From Protopterus annectens (lineage: Eukaryota > Chordata > Ceratodontiformes > Protopteridae): a DNA stretch of 64,000 bases. The notes beneath the pieces are model-generated. The model was not told the origin of the DNA, made no database searches, and was given only the letters and a program-made list of their open reading frames with translations. This document shows positions 47,516 through 59,131 of this stretch, piece by piece. Position 1 is the first letter of the stretch, and the number at the start of each line of letters is the position of its first letter. The stretch lies in assembly GCF_019279795.1 (NCBI RefSeq), contig NC_056733.1, positions 1,425,347,812 to 1,425,411,811 on the forward strand, written 5' to 3'. Made by a program: the position numbers and the translations under genes.

Positions 47516-48539
47516 TGAAAACAAATACACAACCCAAGGATAATGTAGACATCACGCCCTGTAAGCAGACTGACTGGTATCTGACCTGCGTCCTTTGGTA
47601 GATGGTATGTGGAATGTCCAACATCATGTGGCCACAGTGTTGACTACTCCCTTGTATGTAACACAAGTACTGAGTATGTGAATGACATTCACATCAATGG
47701 CCATAATACCTCTATAGTTCACAGCCTTCATCACACCAATAACTGAGTAAAATGTACCCTTCTTTATGTACCTCCCTACACATCTTCCAGTGATGTGTAA
47801 CTGAAGTGTACCAACTTTGCCATGATGATCTGTCACACATCTTATTGGCCATACCTAGGTATTCTTTTTGTTGCATAAACATTACTGTCTGATGGTGCGG
47901 AACATCCATCAAGGTATTACACCAGATGCATGTGTGATACCTGTTCTGGTACTTTACACAGTACATACACAGCTTTTTTACAACATTAATGGTATGGGTT
48001 ACATTCCAGACATTGGATTGTGCCATATGTATCTGCCATGCACCCAGTCAACTAGCATGCAGTGATTCTAATGTCACATACAGGTATAGCAGTATCCCTC
48101 CTAACACCTCCAGCAGATGTTGCAGTGTCAGGACAGTATGCTTGATTATCCGCATAGATCACTAACATGTCATAATAGTTGTACAAGTGTATTTGGACAT
48201 AACCATCTATGATCACTCAGAATTACATATGTGTCAGAGACAAGGGATTACTGGTGGTATTACTCTGATATTGTCCATGACTGTGCATGATTCTTTTACT
48301 GTTGTCCATGAGCCTGTAACTGTCCCACTTGTTGGAGACCTCTGCTGACATTACACAAATCAGTTTGCACAGCTTCACATATGCACCCAACCACAGTTGT
48401 ATATAACATCCTTCATAGATGTCCTCTGCATTGCTCATGTCAGGATGTTTATCTCACAGAGACATGTTATCCATTGTTATGTCTCCTTGTGTGACAGTCA
48501 CATAATATACATTTTCACTGTGTAGTTCATACTGTATTA
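47516..48539. other. gene-free stretch
   Basis: Minus-strand frames at 47624-47836 and 47712-48026 overlap and match nothing that I recognise. No repeat of the window extends here. Confidence 0.35.
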
Positions 48540-48889
48540 CGGGCGGCCACGGTGGTGCAGCGGTTAGCATTGCCGCCTCACAGCAAGAGGTTCTCCGGTT
48601 CAATCCTCGGCTGGGGTGCCTTCTGTGCGGAGTCTGCATGTCCTCTCTGTGGTCGTGTGGGTTTCCTCTGGGTGCTCCGGTTTCCTCCCACATTCCAAAT
48701 ACATGCTGTAGGTGGATTGGACACTCTAAATTGGCCCTGTGTGTGAGTGTGTGCATGTGTGTGCCTTCTGTGGAAGGTCAGGTGCTGGGTTGGCAACTCG
48801 ACACTGTAAAACTCCACTGCTAATCATGAGCGGACAGGTGATCTGCTGTGGCGACCCCTAACAGGGAAAAGCTGAAAGAAGAAGAAGAA
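48540..48889 (+). mobile_element. tRNA-derived SINE with RTE-type tail, long form (copy F)
   Basis: GGGCGGCCACGGTGGTGCAG at the start, GTGGGTTTCCTCTGGGTGCT and TGCTGTAGGTGGATTGGACA in the body, and GCTGTGGCGACCCCTAACAG with (AAG)n at the end. It is flanked by GTTCATACTGTATTA (48525-48539) and GTCCATACTGTATTA (48890-48904), a 15-base target duplication with one change. It is the closest relative of copy C. Confidence 0.92.
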
Positions 48890-49425
48890 GTCCATACTGT
48901 ATTATACTGATCTATGATTAGTGTTCCTGCTACAACTGGCTTCCACTGACATGCCCTCATCTGCTGTAGATTAGGATGTTTCACCGGTCTTCTTTCCCTG
49001 TGCTCATTCCTACAATTCATCTGTGTGTCCCTGTTCAATACACACACACTTCCCTTGACTGCTTATTTTAAATTCCAGTCCATCTCCCTTTACAGATCAT
49101 TTACACAGCTTTTGTATATAATGTCTGGAAAGGGATTTCACAATACTATGCACTGTATACACTGTCCTGTACTGCGTTTGGACCATATACATTACAATAT
49201 TTAAACCCTGGTAATCATTGTGGCATTCTGCGCAATCCCGCTGGCCCAGTTTGTTATCTTGTAAACATGTTCATTATACAGGTTGCTTTATATGGTTTCC
49301 TGGCCAGCAACACTGTTGCCAGCCATGAAATTGCACTTGTTTACATTTAAATGCAGTGCATGTCATGAATATGTAATTAGCGCTGCTGCACATGACCCAA
49401 ACATGTAAACTCTGTGTAGGCTTTT
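48890..49425. other. gene-free stretch
   Basis: Unique-looking sequence between the SINE and the start of the Harbinger-type unit. No feature supported. Confidence 0.35.
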
Positions 49426-51263
49426 ACAGTTAGAATATGCATGCTCACGTTGCTACTACTGCATAGAATACAAAAAAAAATCTATTGTTAACTTTTCTTC
49501 TTCTTCTCTTTCGGCTGTTCCTGCTAGGGGTCGCCACAGCGGATCATCTGTTTCCATTTCTTCCTGTCCTCTGCATATTGCTCTGTCACACCAAACACCT
49601 GCATGTCCTCTCTCACCACGTCCATTAAACTTATCTTAGGCCTTCCTCTTTTCCTGTTATCTGGCAGCTCCATCCTTAACATCCTTTTCCCAATATACCC
49701 ATCATCCCTCCTCAGCACATGTCCAAACCAATGCAATCTCGCCTCTCTGACTTTGCAAAGCATCCAACCTGAGCTGACCCTCTAATATACTGATTCCTAA
49801 TCCTGTCCATCCTTGTCACACCCAGTGCAAATCTTAACATATTTAACTCTGCCACTTCCAGCCCTGACTCCTGCTTTTTTGTCAGTGTTACTGTCTCCAA
49901 CCCATACAACATAGCTGGTCTCACTACCCTCTTGTAGACCTTCCCTTTCACTCTTACTGGTACCTGTCTGTCACAAATCACTCCTGACACTCTTCTCCAC
50001 CCATTCCACCATAATTGTACTCTCTTCTTCACCTCTCTTCCACACTCACCATTACTCTGAACTGTTGATCCCAAGTACTTAAACTCATCCACCTTCGCCA
50101 ACTCTACTCCCTGCATCATCACCATTTCTCTATCATTAACTTTTAAAGTTACAATAATACTTTTCGTGTGCTGCATACATAGCACTTGTTTCCTCAGTCT
50201 CTCCAGGTATTTGGCATGAGCCTGCTGATTCACCTCAATTTTGGCATTAGCTGTGAAAATAAAAGAAAAGAACAGAAGAGCATTAAGCATACCAGTCTTG
50301 ACTAGATTTAACTTTCTATGTATTAAAAATTCTCTTTATTAGCATACTTACACAACTGTGGGATGTCACCAGTTTGAAACTTAGTCAACCACTGGTTGAG
50401 TATATCCCTCTTGTGCCTTTGTAGGTCATTGAAGTGGTGTCTACACTATTTTTCAGTGAGTGGGATGCAAGTCGCACTGGAGACAGCCTTAGCCAAGCTA
50501 CTCCAAGCCTCAAACTTGTACTGGGAGCCAGAATAGTCCCCCTGCAGAAGCATTTGGCTGTGATGATGTACCATGAGTCCAATAAATATCCTGGACACCC
50601 CAGCTTTGTGCCCTAAACTGGACACCCTCCCCTCTCATGCCAGGCATGTCTAATTCCAAAAGTAGAGCAATGGCAAATGATGATTTCCCACCAGTTCCTG
50701 TTATTGCATTTACTGGTAGTGCACAGACCTGAGAAATGATGCCAACCATGTTTGTGTGATGTTAAGTGGAGAGCAACAGTGCCAAGCAGGGAGGAAAGCA
50801 ATTTTTAAAATTGGAAGGTTAATCTGACACTTGACATTAGTTTGAGGAGTGTCTGCTGCTGTAAATGTTAGGTGAGTTATCTTTGCAGATATGCATTGGA
50901 GGCATATATTCCATGACCTGACCCATTTTTGTTTTGGCTTTATACACTGATAAAACTAATTTTTAAAGTGTGAGATTCAAATTTATGCATAAGGGACAAA
51001 ACATTTTCTTCCACAGTGGTGATTTTCCATCTTTGCCACAGAAGAAGTGCTGCTAAGACATAGTCATGAATCATTCATAAATACAACTAACAGTTTGAAA
51101 CTATGTATGTGTGTGACCTGCCAAGCTTCTTGTATATAGATTCATTTGTGTATGTGTCTTATTTAAGTGGGAAGGTCATCCAAGTCCAGATAGCAGAATT
51201 ATACTTACAGAAATATAGTAGACAGTATACCATCAGTCATACATCTGAAAACACAATAAGGGT
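49426..51263 (-). pseudogene. Harbinger-type Myb/SANT-like gene remnant (copy C, inverted)
   Basis: Read in reverse it follows copy B (37094-38545) almost base for base apart from insertions. The Myb-type end is seen as SATCIPLTEK, a stop, then CRHHFNDLQR and DILNQ (about 50450-50380). After a TTTTCACAG acceptor, an exon-like NAKIEVNQQAHAKYLERLRK lies at about 50240-50180. An RTE-type LINE (49497-50128) cuts the following sequence. The homology to copy B stops exactly where the gypsy LTR begins (51264), so the gypsy element inserted into this unit. Confidence 0.6.
49497..50128 (-). mobile_element. 5'-truncated RTE-type LINE, ORF2 C-terminus
   Basis: The minus-strand frames 49712-50128 and 49524-49763 contain VDEFKYLGSTVQSNGECGRE, VKGKVYKRVVRPAMLYGLET and, after a frameshift near 49760, LHWFGHVLRRDDGYIGKRML and KWKQMIRCGDP. 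It ends with GCTGTGGCGACCCCTAGCAG, AGCCGAAAG and (AAG)n. TCTATTGTTAACTTTT (49481-49496) and TCTATCATTAACTTTT (50129-50144) are the target duplication. The 3' end equals the SINE tails in this window. Because it inserted in frame with the exon of the Harbinger-type unit, a 192-residue fused open frame (49712-50290) results. Confidence 0.85.
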
Positions 51264-51270
51264 TGTAGAT
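51255..51270. repeat. left target-site duplication of the L1
   Basis: AATAAGGGTTGTAGAT, identical to 58862-58877. Its last seven bases (TGTAGAT) are the start of the gypsy LTR. Confidence 0.9.
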
Positions 51271-51563
51271 AGATGGATTCCAAGATGGTCGTCGTCTAGA
51301 GTACACCTAGTTCACAGAGCTCCTCACAACTTTGGGAATACCGGCAATTTTAAATGCGGTGAGCCTGTTTATTTCGCAAGATATTCATAAAGTTACTTTC
51401 AAGGAATCAGCTTAAATACTTTTGAACTATTTTCTGACTAAAAATTACTTCAAAATTTAAGTAATTAATGTGATAACTCTTGGGGCCTTTGGATCAGTAG
51501 TCTCGTGCTCATTAGCAACACTGAAGATATTCATTCTCCCACTTCCAGAGACATTTCAACGAT

Positions 51564-52463
51564 ATGGCCGGTAATTCTGACAATATGGAAACTCAAGCTA
51601 CTAAGGCTAAATTTTCTGCATCTTTTTCTCCTGACAAAGACAGTAGCTCCAAAAGGTTAAGAACAAATAAACAGTTAACTGAAACAACTAAAATAAATCC
51701 TAAAGAAAAAATTGACTCTAATTTTCATCTTGACGAGTTAAAAGCGGTACTTCAACCTATACAGAGTTCTATTCAAGACTTCTCAGAGCAATTATCAGAT
51801 TTTGGTAAATCTCTCTCTTCGATTACAAAAAGAATAGACTCACTGGAAAATACTCAACAAACAAATGAAATAGCCATAGATCTAATCAATAAAGAATTGC
51901 GCGCCAAAGATGTGGTTATTGCGGACATGCAAACTAAATTATTAGATTTAGAGGCGATAAGCCGTCGTAATAATATAATCATAAGAGGTTTACCTGAAAG
52001 TTATGAGCATCAAACTCTTCTGACTATCACAAAACAAATATTCTTGGCTTTATTACAAAATTATAGTAATCCAGATACTCTCATAGTGGAGAGAGCGCAT
52101 AGAGCACTTAAATCCCGTCAAGATGCGACAACCCCGAGAATAGTATACACAAAGTTGCTGAATTTTCAAGATACCCAAAAAATTCTGATGGCAGCAAAGA
52201 GTCAAAAATTCCTTACCTGGAATAAACATAAACTTACATTCTCACAAGACTTACCCCCTCAAATAAAATTAAACAGGCAAAAGCTTTCCCCATTTTGCCC
52301 ACACTTGATCAAGAAAGGCATAAAATTTCGTATGCAATATCCCAACACGCTGTCATTCATTTACAAAGAGAAAAAATACTCAACAAACAATGCTCAGGAA
52401 GCGAAAGATATATTTTTTAATATATTCAAGACTTTTCCTGATAATGTTTTACCTAATAAATAG
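51564..52463 (+). CDS. L1 ORF1 protein (RNA-binding chaperone), intact frame
   Basis: L1 ORF1p coats its own transcript and is needed for retrotransposition. This 299-residue frame has the expected layout: a polar N-terminus; a coiled coil at about residues 55-130 (LDELKAVLQPIQSSIQDF, then SITKRIDSLENTQQ); an RRM-like part starting near 135 with RRNNIIIRGLPES; and a C-terminal domain with ERAHRAL (about 175) and PPQIKLNRQKLSP. The start at 51564 has an A at -3 and a G at +4. Length is close to other vertebrate ORF1p. The fragment at 19509 is a relative. It may still yield a protein, although ORF2 of this copy is broken. Confidence 0.88.
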   Translation: MAGNSDNMETQATKAKFSASFSPDKDSSSKRLRTNKQLTETTKINPKEKIDSNFHLDELKAVLQPIQSSIQDFSEQLSDFGKSLSSITKRIDSLENTQQTNEIAIDLINKELRAKDVVIADMQTKLLDLEAISRRNNIIIRGLPESYEHQTLLTITKQIFLALLQNYSNPDTLIVERAHRALKSRQDATTPRIVYTKLLNFQDTQKILMAAKSQKFLTWNKHKLTFSQDLPPQIKLNRQKLSPFCPHLIKKGIKFRMQYPNTLSFIYKEKKYSTNNAQEAKDIFFNIFKTFPDNVLPNK

Positions 52464-54819
52464 GTTTATGTTAAATGTTTGGTTAACATATCTAGTGAAT
52501 AGTAACTCACAATGTAAATTTCAGTTAGTTGGAACCTTTTGGAATAAGTTATAATTATTCAATGTTAACCTAAACAAAACAAATCACATATATTCTCATA
52601 TTTTTCCACCTGAAGTTTATTGAAAAAGATTTACTTGTTCAAACACTGTGAATGGACCACAAGATTTTTTTTTCCCCTTGTTCGCGTATGGGAACTATAA
52701 ATCCAGATGGATGAAGCGATGGGGCTCTTTTTTCGGTGAACTCCAGATATCTCCTTTCGTCAGCAGATCTGCGAGGTTCGACTGAGGGCATTTGAAAGAG
52801 AGATGGAAAAATGTCCTTTGTTCCGAATGAAATTTAGATACGAAGATCATCAGCGGAATCTAGGTGAGTCCATGCAATGTTTGGAACAATTGCTTTCAAG
52901 CGACTGTGAAGGTGAGATCCCAAGTTATTCATATGTGTGGTCCTGAAGTTAGTTCGTCTAACTAGATTACTCAACCAGGCTTGAATAATGCTAATACGTT
53001 GTTATACTCTAACCTGAGGTGATGCGTTTTCCATGTTATGGCAAGTTGGGTCAGTTTTTTGTCTGCAATAAACACAGTACTAATTTTGTAACTGTATGGC
53101 AGTCTCATTTTAATTTCAAACTACCATAAGACACTGACCAGGAGGGAAGAAGTAAACTGATGCTCTGGGTTTCCACAATGCACAACACATAATCTCCTCT
53201 CAACCAGCCGAGAAATACTAATAAGAACTTTCCTAAAAAATGTCCGAACAAATGATATGAACCAGAGATACAAATGAGACATTTATTAAATGGTAGCTGT
53301 GAGATAATATGGTAATAAAAGGCTTATATAAGTTGTCTAGCAGACCTGTGTATAAATTTAGGGCTGGCAGAAGTAAAGATGTAAACTGTGATGGGAAGAG
53401 GGAAGAATAAAGTTCTAGACTGCGTAGGTCACAACAGGTCACCTATGTGGTGGCAGTACTGCATTGAGGGAAAACAACAAACCAGCATTTCAGTGGTGTT
53501 GCCCTTTGCAATATGAGTTGTCACTTGTGTGAAACAAACCCCACTCCACACACTTTTAGTAAGTAACTTTTGCTGAACAGCCTTATTCTTGTATATAATA
53601 GACATGTTTTACTTTCTAGGTGTAAAAGGATAAATTAAGCTAATAGTACGCTATACAGTTGCATATATGTAGATCTACAATATAATACTGGAGTTTAACC
53701 TAAACATAAGGTTTCAGGTCTATCTGATATAAAAAACCGAACCACTAAGAGGTCTTGAAAATTGAAATAGAATTTCAGAATGTCTAATATGACATTTTAT
53801 GTAGCTTTTTAAACCAGAGAACTATACCCAAATAAGGTTGGTTTGTGTTGTACAAACTTGGCAATGCTAACCAGATGGAAAAAGCAGTCTGAGTACGAAA
53901 TAATATTATTAGAATATGGTTTATTACTGACCTATGTAAATTGACTAAAATAAACATCTATAGTAAATTTGTGTCAGTAACATTTAAAATTGTTTACATA
54001 TTTTAATATTTATGCACAAAAAGGTTTAGAAATGTTTTAATACTGTGTTGCTTATTAAGATATACTGTTATCTTTACTTTTTTCTTTTACAGTTTTGTTC
54101 TTATAAATATTGACTTGCAGAGTTTGAATTTATTATAATAAATATTAAATAATATAGCATTTTAATTATTTTTAAAAGAATTCTGTATATTGTTTTATTG
54201 TAACATTAGCAAAATAATAGGCCCTGTGAAGGGTTACCCTGAAATCGAATGTTACACTATAGGATGTTTCTACTGCTGTTATCATGTTTTCACTAGTTAC
54301 ATTTACAACAGGTGAAGCTTTAAAAAGTTTAACAGTGGTAAATAAGTTTACTTGGTCATTAACAGGCATTCATTTGATATAGATATATATAATTATATAA
54401 TTAACTCAATAAAATCTTCTCTTTTATTTGTTTTTCATTTGGAGCTGTGAACAGGATGTTATGGAGTCTCTAGTTCGTTCGACATCTTGTTTCTTTAATA
54501 TTATGTATATATGTATATATGTATTTAATTTAGGGTTTGTCCTTTTAGGACAATATGTAAGGTAATTCCTACTTTCACTAACATTCTTCTAAATGTAAAC
54601 ACTTACCCTTTACTTGGAAATATACATACTCCTGTATTGTTAGGGGCAGGTGGATAGGCACCGGGTGGGTATAAGGGAGTGGTACAGTTCCTTAAAGAAA
54701 ACTTTATTGAAAATGTTTATTTTGCAAAACACTAGATATACAGAAAACATAATATTAAACGCACTATATCACTAATATATTAAGTCTTTATTTCTCTTTA
54801 CAAAGATTCTTAATAGCAT
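52464..54819. other. long inter-ORF region of the L1
   Basis: 2356 bases between ORF1 and ORF2 without recognised coding. It includes a poly-T tract at 52670, a GC-richer block at 52690-52950 with a 47-codon frame (52803-52946) that could begin MEKCPLFRMKFRYEDH, and a long AT-rich part. No flanking duplication or inverted ends that would mark a separate insertion were found, but such an insertion cannot be excluded. Confidence 0.5.
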
Positions 54820-57800
54820 ATGGTGAAGCCCTTACATATTGATTCATGGAATGTCAGGGGCTAAAAATAAAGGCAAAAAGCATTATTATTTCATTTGCTA
54901 TATAATTCTAAAGCTAATGTATGTTTCTTACAAGAAACTCATTTAACTAGAGAAGATTGGCTCAAAGATACAAAAAAGAAATGGATTAACAAAATAATTG
55001 CGGCTGGCAATAGCTCTAACTCAAAGGGGTGGCTATATTAGTGAAACAGAATTTTCAAGGTAATATTGTCGATGAGAAATACGACTCTGAGGGCAGATGG
55101 TGTTATTTTACTGCCAACATTCACAACATAGATAAACCTTGTCTGATTCTTAATCTTTACAGTCCCTGTAATAATCAACATTTATTTATTTTACAGATTT
55201 ATAACATTCTTGCTGCTTTTAAAGATCACTACATTATTGTGGGTGGGGATTGGAATTCTGTTATTAATCCTGATTTAGATAGATCTAGTAAATCACTTTC
55301 TTACAATTATCAAGCTTCACTAGCCCTGGAAAACTTGATGTCAGATCTAGAACTTATTGACCCTCTCTCCTCTACTGGTTATTCAGATAGTAAAGATATT
55401 TACACTTATTATTCGAGGTGCTACAATGCATGGTCAAGGTTAGACTTTTTCTCATTTCAAACTCTCTTTCACATTTGTTAATTAATTTTTCTTTAGAGCC
55501 CAGATTTTTTTCTGATCATTCAAGGATCTCTCTTGTACTCAACACAGATTTAAATCTGTCACGCACGCACAGGGTAAATAAATGGACATTAAACAATAAT
55601 TTACTTAAAAATGAGGAAATACAAAAATTATGCAAGGTAATAATAACTGAAATGTATAATAATCTTGATTCTACAAACATTCCCTATGATGTCCAATGGG
55701 CCGCATGTAAGGCAAGTCTGAGAGGTATGTTTATAAACAAAGCTTCATATCTTAAGAAACTTTATAATAAAAAATAATTGTTTTTAAAAGGAAAAATTCA
55801 ATCTCTTGAAGACATGCATAAATTGAACCCCAGTTCCTCATGTTATGAGCAAATTAGGGAATTCCAAAAAGAATTATTACTGCTACATCATAATAATCTT
55901 TCTATACTGGAACAAAGAATGATGGCTACTTACTCTGAATGGGCCCAAGTCCCTTCAAAAACACTTGTGAGAATAATTAAAAATAATCGAATTATACCTA
56001 GAGTAACGCCTATACAATATGAGAAGAGAATATACAGCACGGACAATGAGATCATTCAACTATTTACCTCTTTATATTCAGATGTGTATTCCAAAAAATC
56101 GAATGTAATCAATAATCAAGACATAGAGAGCTATTTGTCTAATATTAAATTTCCTAGACTAAATGAAGAACAACAAAACATACTTATAGCACCAATAAAG
56201 ATTCAAGAAATCATATATTCTATAGATAGGCTAAAAGCTGGAAAATCCCCTGGTCCAGACGGCTTTACATCTGAATTTTTTTAAACTTTCAAACAGGAAG
56301 TAGCACCTTTTCTTTTCAAAGTTTATAAGTACATAATGATCAATGGTATAACAGATTTATACTGGAATACTTCAAAAACAATTCTAATCCTAAAAAACAA
56401 TAAAGAAAAATCAGATCCATAATTATAGGCCAATCTCACTTATAAACATAGATATAAAAATTCTAGCTTCAATACTGGCTAATAGATTAAAAAAATTCCT
56501 ACCATTCATAATTTCACCTGACCAAGCTGGTTTCATATCTCATAGACATACTTGGGACAATACTTTGACACTAGATACATTAATTCATCTTACTAAAGTA
56601 GACAGTAATCCTCTTTATGCATTGATTCTTGATGCATCAAGGGCCTTTGACAGAGTTAATTGGGATTTTCTTTTTAGTACTATGGATCATTTTAATATTC
56701 CTACTGCTTATATAGAATTTATTAAAATCTTATATAAAGATTCTACTACTCTTCTACATATTAATGGGAAGACTTCTAATCCTATTAAAATCATCAATGG
56801 CACGAAACAATGATGCCCTCTATCACCTTTTCTTTTCAACATATATATAGAACCACTCTTATTAAGTATAGCAAAAATTCTTTTCATAGAATTCCCAGAC
56901 TTGTGAACACCAATCTTCTTTTATCAGCTTTTGCGGACGACTTAATGCTTTACTTCCAAACTCCTACTACGGACCTTCCCAAGTTAATTGGTTCTATTAA
57001 TAAATTTGCACAAGTTTCGGAATATCAGATTAATTCTAAAAAAACTCATGTCTTTCCCATTAATCCTCAAGCTCACAAGATATATCTATTCCCTGAATCC
57101 CCTTTTCAAATAACTAGTGGAATTAAATATTTAGGAATTCATTTTATTCATAATGGTCTCTCAACATTTCAAAATAATTTAGCTAAAACATGGTCATCAA
57201 TTTCTCTTGATTTACACAAATGGGAAATTCTAAATTTTACTCTCTTATCCAAGTCTGCGATAATTAAAATGAATGTTCTCCCTAAACTCCTTTTTCAATT
57301 TAACTCCACAGATCAAATAATTCCCAAAACTTTTTTTCAAAAATACACATGGAACTGGCTAAATTTATTTGGTATCCGAAATCAGTGAGAATTTCATATT
57401 CTAAGTTACTGCTCCCTAAAAATAAAGGAGGCTTAAGCTTACCAAACTTTCATCTTTACTACTTAATTATTGAAGCTAATAAACTTCTATCCATCACTAA
57501 TATGAATTTTACTGATTTCAAGAATCTTCCTAATTGGATTAAGCTCTGGTACCAGCATATTTTAGCTAAAAAAGTTAACCCTATAACTCTTCCATTTCTA
57601 CCTATGAATATTATGCATACTCTTAAAATTTCTAAATTTTTAAAACAGAAGGTTAAATGTTTTCAGGAGATATTAAAACTTGTCAACTTGGATAGCACTT
57701 TCCAATTAATACAACCAGTGCATCTAAATCCAAACATTAAATTGAATAATAACATGATCAACCTCTCAGGCTTCCCTTTAATAAAAAACCTTAATATATG

Positions 57801-58616
57801 GGATATTTTGAAACATAAAGATCAAACATTAACTGATTTATGTAATATTTTTGAGGTTAAAGGTAGATATATCACCATTCTCCGTCAGCTAAGAGATCTT
57901 ATCATTCCCAAATTTGCCCACATCAAAACAGAAAATCAGGATTTCATTAATTTAGATATTTTGATTCAAACTTTATCGCTTCCAGAGAAAATGCTGTCTA
58001 AGACATATAATCTATTAATGGATATAATTCATAATAAAGATTGTCTTTTTTCCAATTACTGGGATAAACATAACTCTCAAGTAACTACAAAACAGAAAAT
58101 TTCTGCTATCAAAATGACTCTAGAATTCTCACCCTTTAAGAAACTTTACTATACCCAACTAATGATAAATAATAATGCATACTGCACCCTGATAAACTTA
58201 ATAAATTTAATCCCTGCAAATCTAGGTCTTGCCCATGTTGTTCATTTCCAAATGCTGACCTTATGCATATTATATGGTCTTGCTGTTATTCACACAAATT
58301 GTGGACTTCATTGAAAGTTCGTTTGCAAAAAATGGGATACCACAAATCTACCCTTTCTTGGGAACTAGCAGTCCTTCATATTCATACAATACCTCTTTCT
58401 AGGTTAGATTTACATGTATTAATATATATTTGTTTACTCATAAAATTCTATATTACTAAAAACTGGCTTGATCGTACCAAACTAAATTGGGAGAACTTTC
58501 AATCTTTGGCTTATTCTTATATTGCTGCACAGAAAACATTAGTAAAAAGTCTTAAAAAATTGGCCCTCACCAATAAAGTGTTGGAAAAAGTTGTGCTCAT
58601 TATCAACTGTATGTAA
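54820..58616 (+). pseudogene. L1 ORF2 (AP endonuclease, reverse transcriptase, Cys-rich C-terminus)
   Basis: The ATG at 54820 opens MVKPLHIDSWNVRG, followed by two stops and a frameshift near 55030. Endonuclease motifs are WN, QETH (about 54930), GGDWN (about 55245) and SRLDFF (about 55435). Reverse transcriptase motifs are LKAGKSPGPDGF (56230-56265), LDASRAFDRVNW (56627-56660), CPLSPFLFNIY and FADDLMLYF (about 56930). TGA at 56811-56813 replaces the glycine of the usual QGCPLSP. Further shifts lie near 55480, 55775, 56285-56565, 57350 and 58300. The C-terminal Cys-His motif is at about 58230-58275. Each domain is recognisable and few bases are lost, so the decay is young. Confidence 0.88.
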
Positions 58617-58861
58617 CCTTCTGGGCTAGACTTGATTGTTTTGGATAATAACACCTATGATAGATAGTGTTTTGCATTTCAGTTAACTGTGTATTGTTGT
58701 AAATATTGTATATAGTTAAACTGTTTTTTTATTTACATAAAATGATTTACATGCTCTTAATTAATCTATCAATGCACAATCATATTGTAATGTCTATTTT
58801 TCTTGTTATGTCTGTCATGTTACATTATTTGATTATCAATAAAAAGTTTTTTGAAAAAAAA

Positions 58862-58877
58862 AATAAGGGTTGTAGAT
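58862..58877. repeat. right target-site duplication of the L1
   Basis: Identical to 51255-51270. The first A residues may merge with the poly(A) tail. Confidence 0.9.
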
Positions 58878-59131
58878 CAGAATGTGTGTATGTACCTTTA
58901 AGAAGCATTTCCAGATGTAGCACATGCATATAAATACTAAGCATGTGCAGGCAGCAGTGCCATTTTGAGAGAACAGCTAGAGTGTTAAAATGTATGAGTG
59001 TGGTATTCAGTCTGTTTATAAGTTTAAGATTAAGTTACAAAGCCTCATTTCTGATGTGTTTGTGTGTAATAAAGCTATTTGAACAGAACCCATGAACGTG
59101 CTTCTGTTTTATCCCGCCCAGACAAGCAACA
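58871..59131 (+). mobile_element. 5' LTR of a Ty3/gypsy retrotransposon
   Basis: The 261-bp unit starts TGTAGATC and ends AAGCAACA (TG...CA). It holds a TATA-like TATAAAT at 58929-58935 and a polyadenylation signal AATAAA at 59068-59073, the right order for U3-R-U5. A primer-binding-like site follows at once. The L1 duplicated its first seven bases on insertion. The 3' LTR was not found. Confidence 0.75.

Larger units (their letters stand above)
51271..58861 (+). mobile_element. full-length L1-clade LINE with perfect 16-bp target duplication
   Basis: The 5' UTR starts AGATGGATTCCAAGATGGTC, ORF1 is at 51564-52463, ORF2 at 54820-58616, and the 3' UTR ends with AATAAAAAG and an A run at about 58852. 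The perfect duplication fixes both ends and shows that the insertion is young compared with its neighbours. ORF1 is open, ORF2 is not. The spacer between the frames is about 2.36 kb, unusually long for L1. The element lies seven bases inside the 5' end of a gypsy LTR. Confidence 0.92.

Noticed and set aside
47624-48026. Minus-strand frames as a Harbinger transposase
   Set aside because: Neither a DDE pattern nor the GVDGTHI-like motif could be read, and the two frames overlap without continuity.
52746-52870. Captured host exon inside the L1 spacer
   Set aside because: The donor-like GTGAGT is present, but the acceptor side is weak and the frame runs on through the donor. No protein family was recognised, so it is listed only as a finding to test.
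53233-53442. 69-codon minus-strand frame as an antisense LINE fragment
   Set aside because: A vague resemblance to LINE C-termini could not be anchored by any conserved motif.
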